A stretch of 16,099 nt of DNA from Rhodospirillales bacterium (GCA_003252195.1 QKFK01000151.1:1-16099), one strand, 5' to 3'; numbered from the stretch's first letter, positions 7,126-14,625 are shown. Notes: generated by a model from the sequence alone, not told the origin. Made by a program: numbers and translations.

Positions 7126-8133
7126 ATGAAACGTGAAATACGCCTCCAGAAGCTCGCTTTATATGAAACACAGCTAAACAAAGCTCTAAACATGGTTGTT
7201 CAAACACCAACTGGTAAAGAAATATTTGAAACAAGCCAAGCCAGAGGAACTAGTTATGAGTTAGATTTCAGTTTAGGCAAAGATAGCTCTGGAACAGCAT
7301 ATGAAAAAGATGATGGATCATGTGTTATTTCTTCATGTACCAATCTTTTACCGGAGCATATGTTTGGGGCATTTATTGAGAACATTACACATGAAACCAC
7401 TCATGCCTGCATTAAAAATAACGTTAATTATATAGATTTCAAACCTGTTGATTATAATTACAACATTCAACTTGATGAAGCAAACGCAGTTGCCAGAACC
7501 ATTCAAATTGCTTACGAAATGCACACAATGGGCATAGATTCTAGAATGTGGGACTTTATCAATGGTGAAGCTCTTGGCAAAAGATCTCCTTATGTCGCAT
7601 TTGAATATGAAAATGCTATTGACATCTTTAACTCGACAATTAAAGAAGACCCAAACTCTAGTAAAGATGGCTCTGCTATGAGAAATGCTTTTTTAGCACG
7701 ACTAACATTAGATAGAAAAAAAAGAGACTTAAGCACTTTCTATGACCAAGATGACTTTAAATACATACAAGCAGAATGTGAAACAAGCATCAGAGATATA
7801 GATGTAATAAATGCAAAAAATAAACTCCCAATAGTTGAAAAAAACTATGGAAAGTTTTTAACTAGACCAAAAGAATTCACAGAAAAAGATGTGGCTAAAT
7901 TTGGTACATGGCAAGGTAGCAACTACCTCCGCACTGAGAATGGTTCTTTTGGTTATTTATTGTCAGATAAAATGAAAACTGAAGGCTTAAACGGCTTTGC
8001 CAAAAATGCCCTAACTAAAACAAAAAACCTTATTGTTGAAAAAACCCGTCATCAGCTTGGTTTTGCAAAATCTACAGATAAAAGCAAAGAAAACATCTCC
8101 CTTACACAAGCAAAAATGCAAAAGGGTCGATAG
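7126..8133 (+). CDS. Paralog 3: putative zinc metallopeptidase (HExxH)
   Basis: This 335-residue soluble protein has TPTGK at 27-31, a strand-rich region with L-D-F-S-L (46-50), and H89-E-T-T-H93 as the putative active-site helix. K-P-V-D precedes Q-L-D-E118-A-N-A-V-A-R-T as the third-ligand helix (HExxH-x24-E). Also present are D-G-S-A-M-R-N-A-F (181-189), A-R-L-T-L-D-R (191-197), F-Y-D-Q-D-D (205-210) and T-W-Q-G-S-N-Y-L (261-268). The C-terminal region ends in a basic Q-K-G-R. Paralogs 3, 4 and 5 are clearly the closest relatives of one another, implying recent tandem duplication. The CAAAAGGG that encodes Q-K-G supplies the ribosome-binding site of the next gene, and its stop codon directly abuts that gene's ATG. 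Substrate and cellular role are unknown. Confidence 0.88.
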   Translation: MKREIRLQKLALYETQLNKALNMVVQTPTGKEIFETSQARGTSYELDFSLGKDSSGTAYEKDDGSCVISSCTNLLPEHMFGAFIENITHETTHACIKNNVNYIDFKPVDYNYNIQLDEANAVARTIQIAYEMHTMGIDSRMWDFINGEALGKRSPYVAFEYENAIDIFNSTIKEDPNSSKDGSAMRNAFLARLTLDRKKRDLSTFYDQDDFKYIQAECETSIRDIDVINAKNKLPIVEKNYGKFLTRPKEFTEKDVAKFGTWQGSNYLRTENGSFGYLLSDKMKTEGLNGFAKNALTKTKNLIVEKTRHQLGFAKSTDKSKENISLTQAKMQKGR

Positions 8134-9135
8134 ATGAAGAAAGAGCTTAAAGAAGCTAAAATTGCTAAATTCCAAGACCAACTAGATAAAGCGTGGGGAT
8201 TGATTGCGCAAACACCTACGGGGAAAGATATCCTCAAAAAAGCTAATGCCAGAGGGGTGAATTATGCCCTCGATTTCTCTCTAAAATCTGGCGACCCTGG
8301 ATATTCATTTACCGATAGTGACGGCAACAAACAAGTAGCCATTAATCCTGTTTTAATTAAAGATAATAGCTTCGGTTGTTTTTTAGAAACAATAACTCAT
8401 GAAACTATTCACGCCTCCGTAGATAACGAGGTAGATTTTATAGATTTAGCCCCACTAGATTATTGCTATATTCTGCAACTTGACGAGGCCAACGCCGTTG
8501 CAAGAACTCTCCAAATAGCCCATGAGATGAACGATTTAGGTGTTAGCCCTATATTGCTTAATTATGTTAATGGAGAAGAATCTGGAAGCAAAAAAGACCC
8601 TATGACTTTTTTGCATCAAAATGCTTCTGCTGTTTATCGTTATTTAGTAGAAGACAACCCAGAATATGCAAATGATGGCACGGCGATGCGAGCTGCATTT
8701 ATAACAAGGTTAACCGAAGATAGAAAAGATAGAGAGCTTAGTATCACCTATGATGAGAATGACCTCAAAATCATACAGAACAAATGTATAGAATGCCAGA
8801 GCAACCCTTGTGTTCTTGAGGCAAAAAATAAAAAAACCACCATAGAAACATTATATGGATACTTTCTAACCAAGCCCGAAAAGCTGAGTGAAAAGCATAT
8901 AAATGTTTTTAGCAACTGGAATGGTTCTAACTTCTTAAAAGACACTGAGGGGTCTCTTAAATACCTTCTTGAGAATGACATGAAGACCGAGGGGTTAAAC
9001 GATTTTTCTAAAAAAGCTCTGACTAAAACAAATTTAATAATTGAGAAAACGCGCGTTCAGCTTGGACTAAACAAACCATCAGACAACAAAGCAAAAATAA
9101 ACCTTGCTCAGGCGAAAAAACAAAAGGGCAGATAG
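8134..9135 (+). CDS. Paralog 4: putative zinc metallopeptidase (HExxH)
   Basis: This 333-residue soluble protein is collinear with paralog 3. It has TPTGK (27-31), L-D-F-S-L (46-50), H89-E-T-I-H93, A-P-L-D followed by Q-L-D-E118-A-N-A-V-A-R-T, D-G-T-A-M-R-A-A-F (181-189), T-R-L-T-E-D-R (191-197), Y-D-E-N-D (206-210) and W262-N-G-S-N-F-L. The tail again ends Q-K-G-R, whose codons contain the AAAAGGG ribosome-binding site for the next gene. The spacing between HExxH and the third-ligand glutamate is identical to paralog 3, as expected if both fold and metal site are under selection. Extra cysteines (C217? region, K-C-I-E-C and P-C) occur in the middle and are not shared with paralog 3 in the same number. 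It begins immediately after the stop codon of paralog 3. Confidence 0.88.
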   Translation: MKKELKEAKIAKFQDQLDKAWGLIAQTPTGKDILKKANARGVNYALDFSLKSGDPGYSFTDSDGNKQVAINPVLIKDNSFGCFLETITHETIHASVDNEVDFIDLAPLDYCYILQLDEANAVARTLQIAHEMNDLGVSPILLNYVNGEESGSKKDPMTFLHQNASAVYRYLVEDNPEYANDGTAMRAAFITRLTEDRKDRELSITYDENDLKIIQNKCIECQSNPCVLEAKNKKTTIETLYGYFLTKPEKLSEKHINVFSNWNGSNFLKDTEGSLKYLLENDMKTEGLNDFSKKALTKTNLIIEKTRVQLGLNKPSDNKAKINLAQAKKQKGR

Positions 9136-10116
9136 ATGAGAAAAGAACAAAAAGAAGCTAAATACGCTTTGTTTTATGACTATCTCGAAAGAGCGGGCAA
9201 ACTATTTGAGCAATCTCCCTCTGGAAAAGAGTTAGCAGAGGAGCTCGCCGCCAGAGAGACAACCTACGACCTTGATTTTTCATTAGGGGCGAATGATGCT
9301 GGTTATTGCATAAAATATGAAGGCAAACCTACCGTTAATCAGTGTCCATCTTTAGTTAAAATAGATACATTTGCAGCATTCTTTGAAAATATCGTTCATG
9401 AATCTGTTCATGCCACCGTAATTGGTGATTATGTTAACGTAAACAACAAACCATTAGATGAATGCCATAGAAGAGAGCTTGATGAGGCTAATGCCGTTGC
9501 TAGAACAATTCAAGTTGGCTACGAGCTACATGTACTCGGTATTGATTCATCTCTATGGGAATTTATGAACGGAAAAGAATCTGGCAAAGGGGCGTATGCT
9601 TATGGCTTTCCATACCCAGACGCAACAAAAGCATATAAACAAGCATTAAAAAAAGACTCTCAGGCATGGCAAAAACCAGATGCTATTCAAGCGGCTTTTA
9701 TGGCAAGATTAACAACTGAAAGAGAAAAAACAGGACATAGTTTATATTATGACGTTAAGACGCTTAAATATATCGATGAACTCGGGCAAGAATGTTTGAA
9801 AGATAAAAAGGCTTCTAACAGCTCATATATTGAGAAAAAGTATGGAAAATTATTCACCAAACCAGAAACCTTAGAGAAAAAAGATATAGAGCATTTTGGA
9901 GAATGGCTTGGAGAAAACTATTTGCATGATAAAAATGGCTCCATAGAATATCTATTAACTGACGAAGCAAAAAGAGCTGGGCTTAGCTATTATGCAAAAA
10001 AACAACTGCAAAAAACTGAGTTAACTTTAGCCAAAACCAAACATCAGCTTAAAATTAAAGAACAAGCCTCTAAAGCTGAAATAATCACAAAAAAGAAGAT
10101 AGCTAAATCTCGCTAA
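9136..10116 (+). CDS. Paralog 5: putative zinc metallopeptidase (HExxH), last gene of the cluster
   Basis: This 326-residue soluble protein has SPSGK at 27-31, L-D-F-S-L (46-50), H88-E-S-V-H92 and K-P-L-D followed by E-L-D-E117-A-N-A-V-A-R-T, again with 24 residues between the motif and the glutamate. It continues with A-R-L-T-T-E-R (190-196), Y-Y-D (204-206) and E-W257-L-G-E-N-Y-L. The end is lysine-rich (I-A-K-S-R) and lacks the Q-K-G-R found in paralogs 3 and 4, consistent with no gene following on this strand. Its ATG directly follows the stop codon of paralog 4. It ends 10 bases before the stop codon of the convergent acetyltransferase, and no terminator hairpin is evident between them. 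Confidence 0.88.
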   Translation: MRKEQKEAKYALFYDYLERAGKLFEQSPSGKELAEELAARETTYDLDFSLGANDAGYCIKYEGKPTVNQCPSLVKIDTFAAFFENIVHESVHATVIGDYVNVNNKPLDECHRRELDEANAVARTIQVGYELHVLGIDSSLWEFMNGKESGKGAYAYGFPYPDATKAYKQALKKDSQAWQKPDAIQAAFMARLTTEREKTGHSLYYDVKTLKYIDELGQECLKDKKASNSSYIEKKYGKLFTKPETLEKKDIEHFGEWLGENYLHDKNGSIEYLLTDEAKRAGLSYYAKKQLQKTELTLAKTKHQLKIKEQASKAEIITKKKIAKSR

Positions 10117-10126
10117 CTAATGAATA

Positions 10127-10759
10127 TTACAGATACTGACTGAGCTCTTTCTTTACGATATCTATGTCATCATTATGCAATATTGCTAACATTTCTTTTA
10201 TTTTATCTATAGGTTTATCCCACCATTTAAGCTTTATCATTAGGTTAGTTAACTCATCATCAAACCTTTTACTAATAAACTTGGCAGGATTACCAGCAAC
10301 AACGCTATATGGAAGAACATCTTTAGCCACAACACTATTCATCCCTATTATAGCACCATCTCCTATTTTAACCCCTGGTAATATAGTTGCATTCTGCCCT
10401 ATCCAGACATCATTCCCAACTACTGTATCTCCTCTGGTCTCTAGCTTATCAAGCTCTGGCATCTTCTCACCCCAGCCTTCAAATATATAAAAGGGGTATG
10501 TAGAGACACAGTTCATTTGATGGTTTGCACCATTCATAACAAACTCCACACCTTTTGCTATTTGACAGAACTTACCAATAATGAGTTTATCATCGTAGAA
10601 ATCATAATGATGAGTTACGTGGCTCTCAAAATCTATGTCGGCAAAATAAGTAAAATCACCAACAATTATATTCTTGCTTTTAATTGTGGGTTTTACGTAT
10701 GTAAGCGTATCTAAACCAGAAATTGGATAAATTTCATTGGGATCAATATTTTTTGTCAT
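10127..10759 (-). CDS. CatB/Vat-like xenobiotic O-acetyltransferase
   Basis: This 210-residue enzyme is of the left-handed beta-helix (hexapeptide) class that uses acetyl-CoA. It matches the xenobiotic acetyltransferase family that includes CatB (chloramphenicol) and Vat (streptogramin A). M-N-G-A-N-H80 contains the usual catalytic histidine. It is followed by S-T-Y-P-F, then GNDVWIG (115-121), L-P-G-V-K-I-G-D-G-A-I-I-G hexapeptide repeats (127-139), A-G-N-P-A-K and a C-terminal K-W-W-D-K-P-I-D helix (178-185). Chromosomal members often have no proven drug substrate, so resistance should not be assumed. The ATG at 10759 is chosen because TGAGGA lies just before it (complement of 10765-10770); a start 10 codons upstream would overlap that site. 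It is convergent with the peptidase cluster. Confidence 0.9.
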   Translation of the reverse strand: MTKNIDPNEIYPISGLDTLTYVKPTIKSKNIIVGDFTYFADIDFESHVTHHYDFYDDKLIIGKFCQIAKGVEFVMNGANHQMNCVSTYPFYIFEGWGEKMPELDKLETRGDTVVGNDVWIGQNATILPGVKIGDGAIIGMNSVVAKDVLPYSVVAGNPAKFISKRFDDELTNLMIKLKWWDKPIDKIKEMLAILHNDDIDIVKKELSQYL

Positions 10760-10912
10760 CAAAATCCTCAAATGTATAAAACATATCAACTAGGCATTAT
10801 AGCAAGAAATCTTTTTCATAGGAAAATATTGAAACAAAAAACTTTCTCACTTACACAAACACGCAAGTGGTTAATAGAAGTGAGTAGTTAAGTGCAGAAA
10901 ACTACATGGCGT

Positions 10913-10951
10913 AAAAAAATATATTTAACGCATCAATATAAAACTATGCGT
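10913..10951 (-). terminator. Weak candidate terminator after ychF
   Basis: Read on the minus strand, ACGCAT (10951-10946) pairs with ATGCGT (10933-10928) across a 12-nt loop, followed by TAAATATA and seven T residues (10919-10913). The stem is short and the T run is displaced by eight bases, so this is tentative. It lies 11 bases after the ychF stop. Confidence 0.35.
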
Positions 10952-10961
10952 GCTTATTATA

Positions 10962-12071
10962 TTAGACGTTAAAGAGGAAGTGAACCACATCACCATCATT
11001 CATAATATAGCTCTTACCTTCTGCACGCATTTTGCCAGCTTCTTTCGCTCCTTGTTCGCCCTTACATGCAATATAATCACTATAAGCAATTGTTTCTGAG
11101 CGAATAAAGCCTCTTTCAAAATCTGTATGAATAACGCCTGCCGCATTTGGTGCGGTTGAGCCTTTTATGAGTGTCCACGCACGCACTTCTTTTACACCTG
11201 CGGTAAAGAATGTTATTAAATCTAACAATTCATAACCTGCGCGGATAATTCTGTTAAGTCCTGTTTCTTCTAAACCTAAAGCACCTAAGAATTCTTGTTG
11301 CTCTTCTTTAGAAGTTAGCTGAGCAACTTCAGCCTCAATTGCCGCTGAAATTACAACATGATTATTATTCTCTGACTTAGCTTTTTCTGCCACCATCTGA
11401 GAGAATTTATTACCTGTTGCCGCAGAATCTTCATCTACATTACAAACATATAAAACTGGCTTTGAGGTTAGAAGCTGAAGCATTCTAAATGTTTTAGTTG
11501 CTTCTTTATCTTTTGGGTCTGGCATAGCAGCGCGAGCTGGCTTACCTTCTTGCAAAGCTTTAATAACTGGCTCAATAACTTCTAATTTAGCTTTAGAATC
11601 TTTATCTCCAGCATTAGCTTTTTTACGTATTGGGTCCACTCTTTTTTCTAGAGATTCTAAGTCTGAAATCATCAATTCTGTTTCAACAATTTCAGCATCT
11701 CTGATTGGGTCAATTGAACCTTCAACATGGGTGATATCCCCATCTTCAAAGCAACGAAGAACATGGATTACGGCATCAACCTCACGAATATTCGCCAAAA
11801 ATTGGTTACCCAAACCTTCACCTTTTGAAGCGCCTTTTACCAAGCCTGCAATATCAACAAACTCTAGCTGAGTTGGCAAAATTCTTTGTGGGTTAACAAT
11901 CTTAGCTAATTCGTCTAAACGATAATCTGGAACGGATACTCTGCCAACATTTGGCTCAATAGTACAAAAAGGATAATTTGCAGCTTGAGCTGCAGCTGTT
12001 TGTGTTAATGCATTAAATAATGTTGATTTACCAACGTTTGGCAATCCTACGATACCACAATTAAAACCCAT
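10962..12071 (-). CDS. ychF: Ribosome-associated P-loop ATPase YchF
   Basis: YchF is an Obg-family P-loop NTPase (eukaryotic OLA1) that binds ribosomes and prefers ATP. The 369 residues are the typical length. The P-loop GLPNVGKS is at 9-16, the G3 motif D-I-A-G at 73-76 and G-L-G-N-Q-F-L-A-N-I-R just after. The G4 position reads N-V-D-E (211-214), an NxxE form that explains the loss of guanine specificity in this family. A helical hairpin lies at about 130-180, and a TGS domain fills the last third, ending D-G-D-V-V-H-F-L-F-N-V. AGGAA (complement of 12077-12081) precedes the ATG. It follows pth by 22 bases and is the last gene of the rplY-pth-ychF operon. Its role in stress and translation is known only in outline. 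Confidence 0.97.
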   Translation of the reverse strand: MGFNCGIVGLPNVGKSTLFNALTQTAAAQAANYPFCTIEPNVGRVSVPDYRLDELAKIVNPQRILPTQLEFVDIAGLVKGASKGEGLGNQFLANIREVDAVIHVLRCFEDGDITHVEGSIDPIRDAEIVETELMISDLESLEKRVDPIRKKANAGDKDSKAKLEVIEPVIKALQEGKPARAAMPDPKDKEATKTFRMLQLLTSKPVLYVCNVDEDSAATGNKFSQMVAEKAKSENNNHVVISAAIEAEVAQLTSKEEQQEFLGALGLEETGLNRIIRAGYELLDLITFFTAGVKEVRAWTLIKGSTAPNAAGVIHTDFERGFIRSETIAYSDYIACKGEQGAKEAGKMRAEGKSYIMNDGDVVHFLFNV

Positions 12072-12093
12072 TTTTATTCCTAACTATCTTTAA

Positions 12094-12780
12094 TTACTTT
12101 TTAGCAAAAGCCATTTTAAATGCCTCGGCTATGGCATTCACTTCTTTTGCTGGTTGTTTAATTTCTAACTCTTTTTTATCATCTTTAGTTGGTTTGTCAT
12201 CTGTATTTTTTTGTTTTTGGGCTTTTTTAGCCACATCATTCAAAAATTGAGATGTTCCACCTTTTAGCAATGATGCAAAATTATCAATAACATCGTCAAT
12301 TGCTTTATCTAGCTCTTCTTTTTCTGATTTAGAAAAGCGCCCCAAAACATAATTAACTACCTCATTTCTATCTTGAGGGTGCCCAATACCTAGCCTTACT
12401 CTCTGGTATTCTTTACCCAAATGAGCATCTATTGATTTGAGCCCATTATGCCCCCCATGACCGCCACCAACTTTAACCTTTAATTTGCCAGCAGGTAAAT
12501 CCATATCATCATGAATAACAATAACGTTATTAAGGGGAATTTTATAAAAAGAAAGAGCCTTGTGCAAAGATAAGCCAGACTTATTCATATATGTCTCTGG
12601 CTTTAGAATAATAATTTTTTCGCCACCAATGTTGCCTTCTGCAATTTGCCCATCAAATTTTGACTTATACGGGGCAAAATTATAGCGACGAACCAATTCG
12701 TCCGCCGCTATAAATCCTGCATTATGGCGGGTAAGCTCGTATTCCTTACCAGGATTACCGAGACAGGCCACCAAAAACAT
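12094..12780 (-). CDS. pth: Peptidyl-tRNA hydrolase
   Basis: Pth cleaves the ester bond of peptidyl-tRNA released by drop-off and so recycles tRNA in the cytoplasm. The conserved residues are all present: Asn9 in G-N-P-G, the catalytic His19 in T-R-H-N-A-G-F, Asn66 in T-Y-M-N-K-S-G, Asp91 in H-D-D-M-D-L-P, and Asn112 in G-H-N-G-L. At 228 residues it is longer than the about 190 of the E. coli enzyme. The catalytic domain ends near residue 183 and is followed by about 45 residues rich in Lys, Asp and Glu; such tails are common in alphaproteobacterial members. The ATG lies one base after the rplY stop codon, so the two are translated from one message. Confidence 0.97.
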   Translation of the reverse strand: MFLVACLGNPGKEYELTRHNAGFIAADELVRRYNFAPYKSKFDGQIAEGNIGGEKIIILKPETYMNKSGLSLHKALSFYKIPLNNVIVIHDDMDLPAGKLKVKVGGGHGGHNGLKSIDAHLGKEYQRVRLGIGHPQDRNEVVNYVLGRFSKSEKEELDKAIDDVIDNFASLLKGGTSQFLNDVAKKAQKQKNTDDKPTKDDKKELEIKQPAKEVNAIAEAFKMAFAKK

Positions 12781-12781
12781 A

Positions 12782-13402
12782 TTATTCTTTCTCTTCTGTA
12801 GCTTCTTCAGCAGGAGCTTCTTCAGTTTCGCTCATTACAGTTGGAGCTGCAATTGTTGCGATTGTGAAGTCTCTGTCCTTAATTGTAGGAACTACACCAG
12901 CAGGAAGTTTAACTGAACTAATCTTAATTGAATCGCCGATTTCAGCTTTAGCTAAATCAATTTCGATTTCCTCAGGAATAGCACTAGCTTTACATTCAAG
13001 TTCAAGTTCACGACGAACGATATTAAGAACACCACCTAGTTTAATACCTGGGCATTTTGCTTCGTTGAGGAATTTAACAGGAACTTCAACTGTAACTTCT
13101 GAGTTTTTAGAAATTCTCAAAAAGTCAACGTGCAAAGGAGCATCTGTTACTGGATGGAATTGAATAGCGTGACACATAGCGTGCACTTTTTTACCATCTA
13201 CGTCTAGGTCGAATTGACGAACCCAAAGACCTGATTTATGAATTTCTTTATTTAAGTCACGTGGAGAGATCGCAATAGAAATAGGAGCTTTCTTATCACC
13301 GTAAATAACGCCTGGTACTAGACCTTCACGACGAACGGCACGTGCGGCCCCCTTACCAGCACTCTCACGTTTGACAACTTTTAGAACTGTAGATTCTGAC
13401 AT
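12782..13402 (-). CDS. rplY: 50S ribosomal protein L25, long CTC/TL5 form
   Basis: This is ribosomal protein L25, which binds 5S rRNA. The 206 residues comprise the N-terminal L25 domain (about 1-95, with G-K-G-A-A-R, G-L-V-P-G-V-I-Y-G and Q-F-H-P-V-T) and the C-terminal TL5/CTC beta domain. A short acidic Glu-Ala tail ends the protein. The start at 13402 is preferred. AAGGA (complement of 13411-13415) lies eight bases before it, and M-S-E-S-T-V-L-K is a normal L25 start. The frame stays open for 51 codons upstream, but those codons run through the leader hairpins up to the prs terminator and would add a sequence unlike any L25. First gene of the rplY-pth-ychF operon. Confidence 0.96.
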   Translation of the reverse strand: MSESTVLKVVKRESAGKGAARAVRREGLVPGVIYGDKKAPISIAISPRDLNKEIHKSGLWVRQFDLDVDGKKVHAMCHAIQFHPVTDAPLHVDFLRISKNSEVTVEVPVKFLNEAKCPGIKLGGVLNIVRRELELECKASAIPEEIEIDLAKAEIGDSIKISSVKLPAGVVPTIKDRDFTIATIAAPTVMSETEEAPAEEATEEKE

Positions 13403-13552
13403 TTGTATAATCCTTAATTTTAAGTTTTCAAACCATTTTGATGTCAAGACTTTAGAAAAGTCAGGGTCGGCCTCCAAGGGTGCCGACTTCAAAATAACCT
13501 TCACTTGATACACCCTGCCCCTTATAAAAGCAAGTTGAATCTTGTTATTAAA
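13403..13552 (-). promoter_or_regulatory. rplY leader with two hairpins
   Basis: On the minus strand, GTCGGC (13487-13482) pairs with GCCGAC (13471-13466) over a 10-nt loop. A second hairpin, GACTTT-TCT-AAAGTC (13462-13448), follows closely. A TATAAG at complement 13519-13524 could be a -10 box placing both hairpins in the mRNA; TTGACA and TAAAAT further down are 19 apart and would leave almost no leader. Ribosomal protein leaders that bind their own product are known for several proteins including L25, so autoregulation is possible but unproven. Confidence 0.4.
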
Positions 13553-13555
13553 CAT

Positions 13556-13587
13556 AAAAAAACAGGCACCAAAAACTGATGCCTGTT
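13556..13587 (-). terminator. Rho-independent terminator of prs
   Basis: On the minus strand AACAGGCA (13587-13580) pairs with TGCCTGTT (13568-13561) over an 11-nt loop, and the T run continues to 13556. It lies 20 bases after the prs stop codon and separates prs from the rplY operon. Confidence 0.9.
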
Positions 13588-13606
13588 ATAGCTTTTTATC
13601 AAGCTT

Positions 13607-14536
13607 TTAGAACAAGCTTGAAACAGAACGATTTTCTGTAATACGCAAAATTGCTTCACCAATTAATTCAGCCACTGAAAGCTGACGAATTTTTGGCTCT
13701 TGCGCTGCCTTTTCATTAAAGTCAATACTGTCGGTAATCACAATTTTATCAAGTGGAGAATTATGGATTCTCTCTAAAGCTTTGCCTGACAACACACCAT
13801 GAGAAATATAAGCTGTTACCTTAGTTGCCCCAGCATTAATCAAAGCCTGAGCAGCATTACATAATGTTCCAGCAGAATCGACAATATCATCAACTAAAAT
13901 ACAGTGATATCCTTCAACATCACCGATAATGTTCATCACCTCAGAAACACCAGCTTTTTCTCTTCTCTTATCGATAATAGCTAAGTCAACACCCAAACGT
14001 TTTGCCAAACCTCTTGCTCTGGCGACTCCACCAACATCAGGAGAAACAACTTTTACATTCTCACCAGAAAAGTTTTTAGCAACGTCTTTTTCAAAAACAG
14101 GTGCAGCATAAAGATTATCAACTGGAATATCAAAAAAACCTTGAATCTGTGCTGTGTGCAAATCCAAGGTTAAAATTCTGTCCGCTCCAGCGGCTGAAAT
14201 CAAATCAGCAACAAGTTTCGCTGATATTGGGGTTCTTGGCCCTGTTTTTCTATCTTGTCTGGCATAGCCAAAATAAGGCAGAACCGCGGTAACTCTTTTT
14301 GCTGAGCCACGCTTTAAGGCATCTAAGCAAATAAGTAGTTCCATCAAATTATCATTACATGGGAAAGAAGTTGGCTGAATTACAAAAACATCTTCGCCAC
14401 GTACATTCTCGTTAATTTCTACGAAAACCTCACTATCTGAGAATTTTCTAAAAGAAGCATCTGTAAGAGTTGTATCTAAATAAGAAGCAACGTCTTTAGC
14501 AAAAGGAAGGTTGGCATTACCGCTGATTATCTTCAT
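13607..14536 (-). CDS. prs: Ribose-phosphate pyrophosphokinase (PRPP synthetase)
   Basis: Prs makes 5-phosphoribosyl 1-diphosphate from ribose 5-phosphate and ATP, feeding purine, pyrimidine, histidine, tryptophan and NAD synthesis. The 309 residues are normal for class I. The N-terminal segment F-S-D-S-E-V-F-V-E-I-N-E-N-V-R-G (32-47) and Y-F-G-Y-A-R-Q-D-R (88-96) line the ATP site; catalytic His127 lies in D-L-H-T-A-Q-I-Q-G-F-F. The PRPP-binding loop is V-D-D-I-V-D-S-A-G-T (215-224), and K-R-R (190-192) forms the flexible catalytic loop region. Its purine-rich ribosome site AGAGAGA lies just before the ATG. It has its own promoter and terminator, so it is a single-gene unit upstream of rplY. 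Confidence 0.97.
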   Translation of the reverse strand: MKIISGNANLPFAKDVASYLDTTLTDASFRKFSDSEVFVEINENVRGEDVFVIQPTSFPCNDNLMELLICLDALKRGSAKRVTAVLPYFGYARQDRKTGPRTPISAKLVADLISAAGADRILTLDLHTAQIQGFFDIPVDNLYAAPVFEKDVAKNFSGENVKVVSPDVGGVARARGLAKRLGVDLAIIDKRREKAGVSEVMNIIGDVEGYHCILVDDIVDSAGTLCNAAQALINAGATKVTAYISHGVLSGKALERIHNSPLDKIVITDSIDFNEKAAQEPKIRQLSVAELIGEAILRITENRSVSSLF

Positions 14537-14566
14537 TGTTCTCTCTCTTTTAATATTTTAAGAAAT

Positions 14567-14572
14567 ATTATA
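14567..14572 (-). promoter_or_regulatory. Candidate -10 box of prs
   Basis: TATAAT, a perfect -10 hexamer on the minus strand, lies 30 bases before the prs ATG. No good -35 is present at the expected distance. An AT-rich inverted repeat, TAATATTT-TAAG-AAATATTA (14551-14570), overlaps the box and the predicted start point and could be a binding site. Confidence 0.4.
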
Positions 14573-14590
14573 GCGTGAATATACAACCCT

Positions 14591-14625
14591 AGAAGCAGAT
14601 GTAAAGCTTCTGTTAATTTTTTTTT
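14591..14625 (+). terminator. Orphan plus-strand terminator-like hairpin
   Basis: AGAAGC (14591-14596) pairs with GCTTCT (14606-14611) over a 9-nt loop, and nine T residues follow at 14617-14625. The only genes nearby are on the minus strand, for which the T run is on the wrong side. It could end an antisense transcript or be chance. Confidence 0.25.

Noticed and set aside
4538..10116. CRISPR or classical toxin-antitoxin locus
   Set aside because: No repeat-spacer pattern exists, and the gene pairs lack a recognisable antitoxin DNA-binding domain. The repeats are diverged whole genes.
10164..10490. Plus-strand open frame of 108 codons opposite the acetyltransferase
   Set aside because: The minus-strand product is a clear acetyltransferase with intact motifs, and the plus frame has no family features.
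13403..13555. N-terminal extension of L25 to a start at 13555
   Set aside because: The extra 51 residues cover the leader hairpins and reach the prs terminator. The start at 13402 has a good ribosome site and the normal L25 N-terminus.
14101..14292. Plus-strand 63-codon frame over prs
   Set aside because: It is a shadow of the well-conserved prs reading frame.
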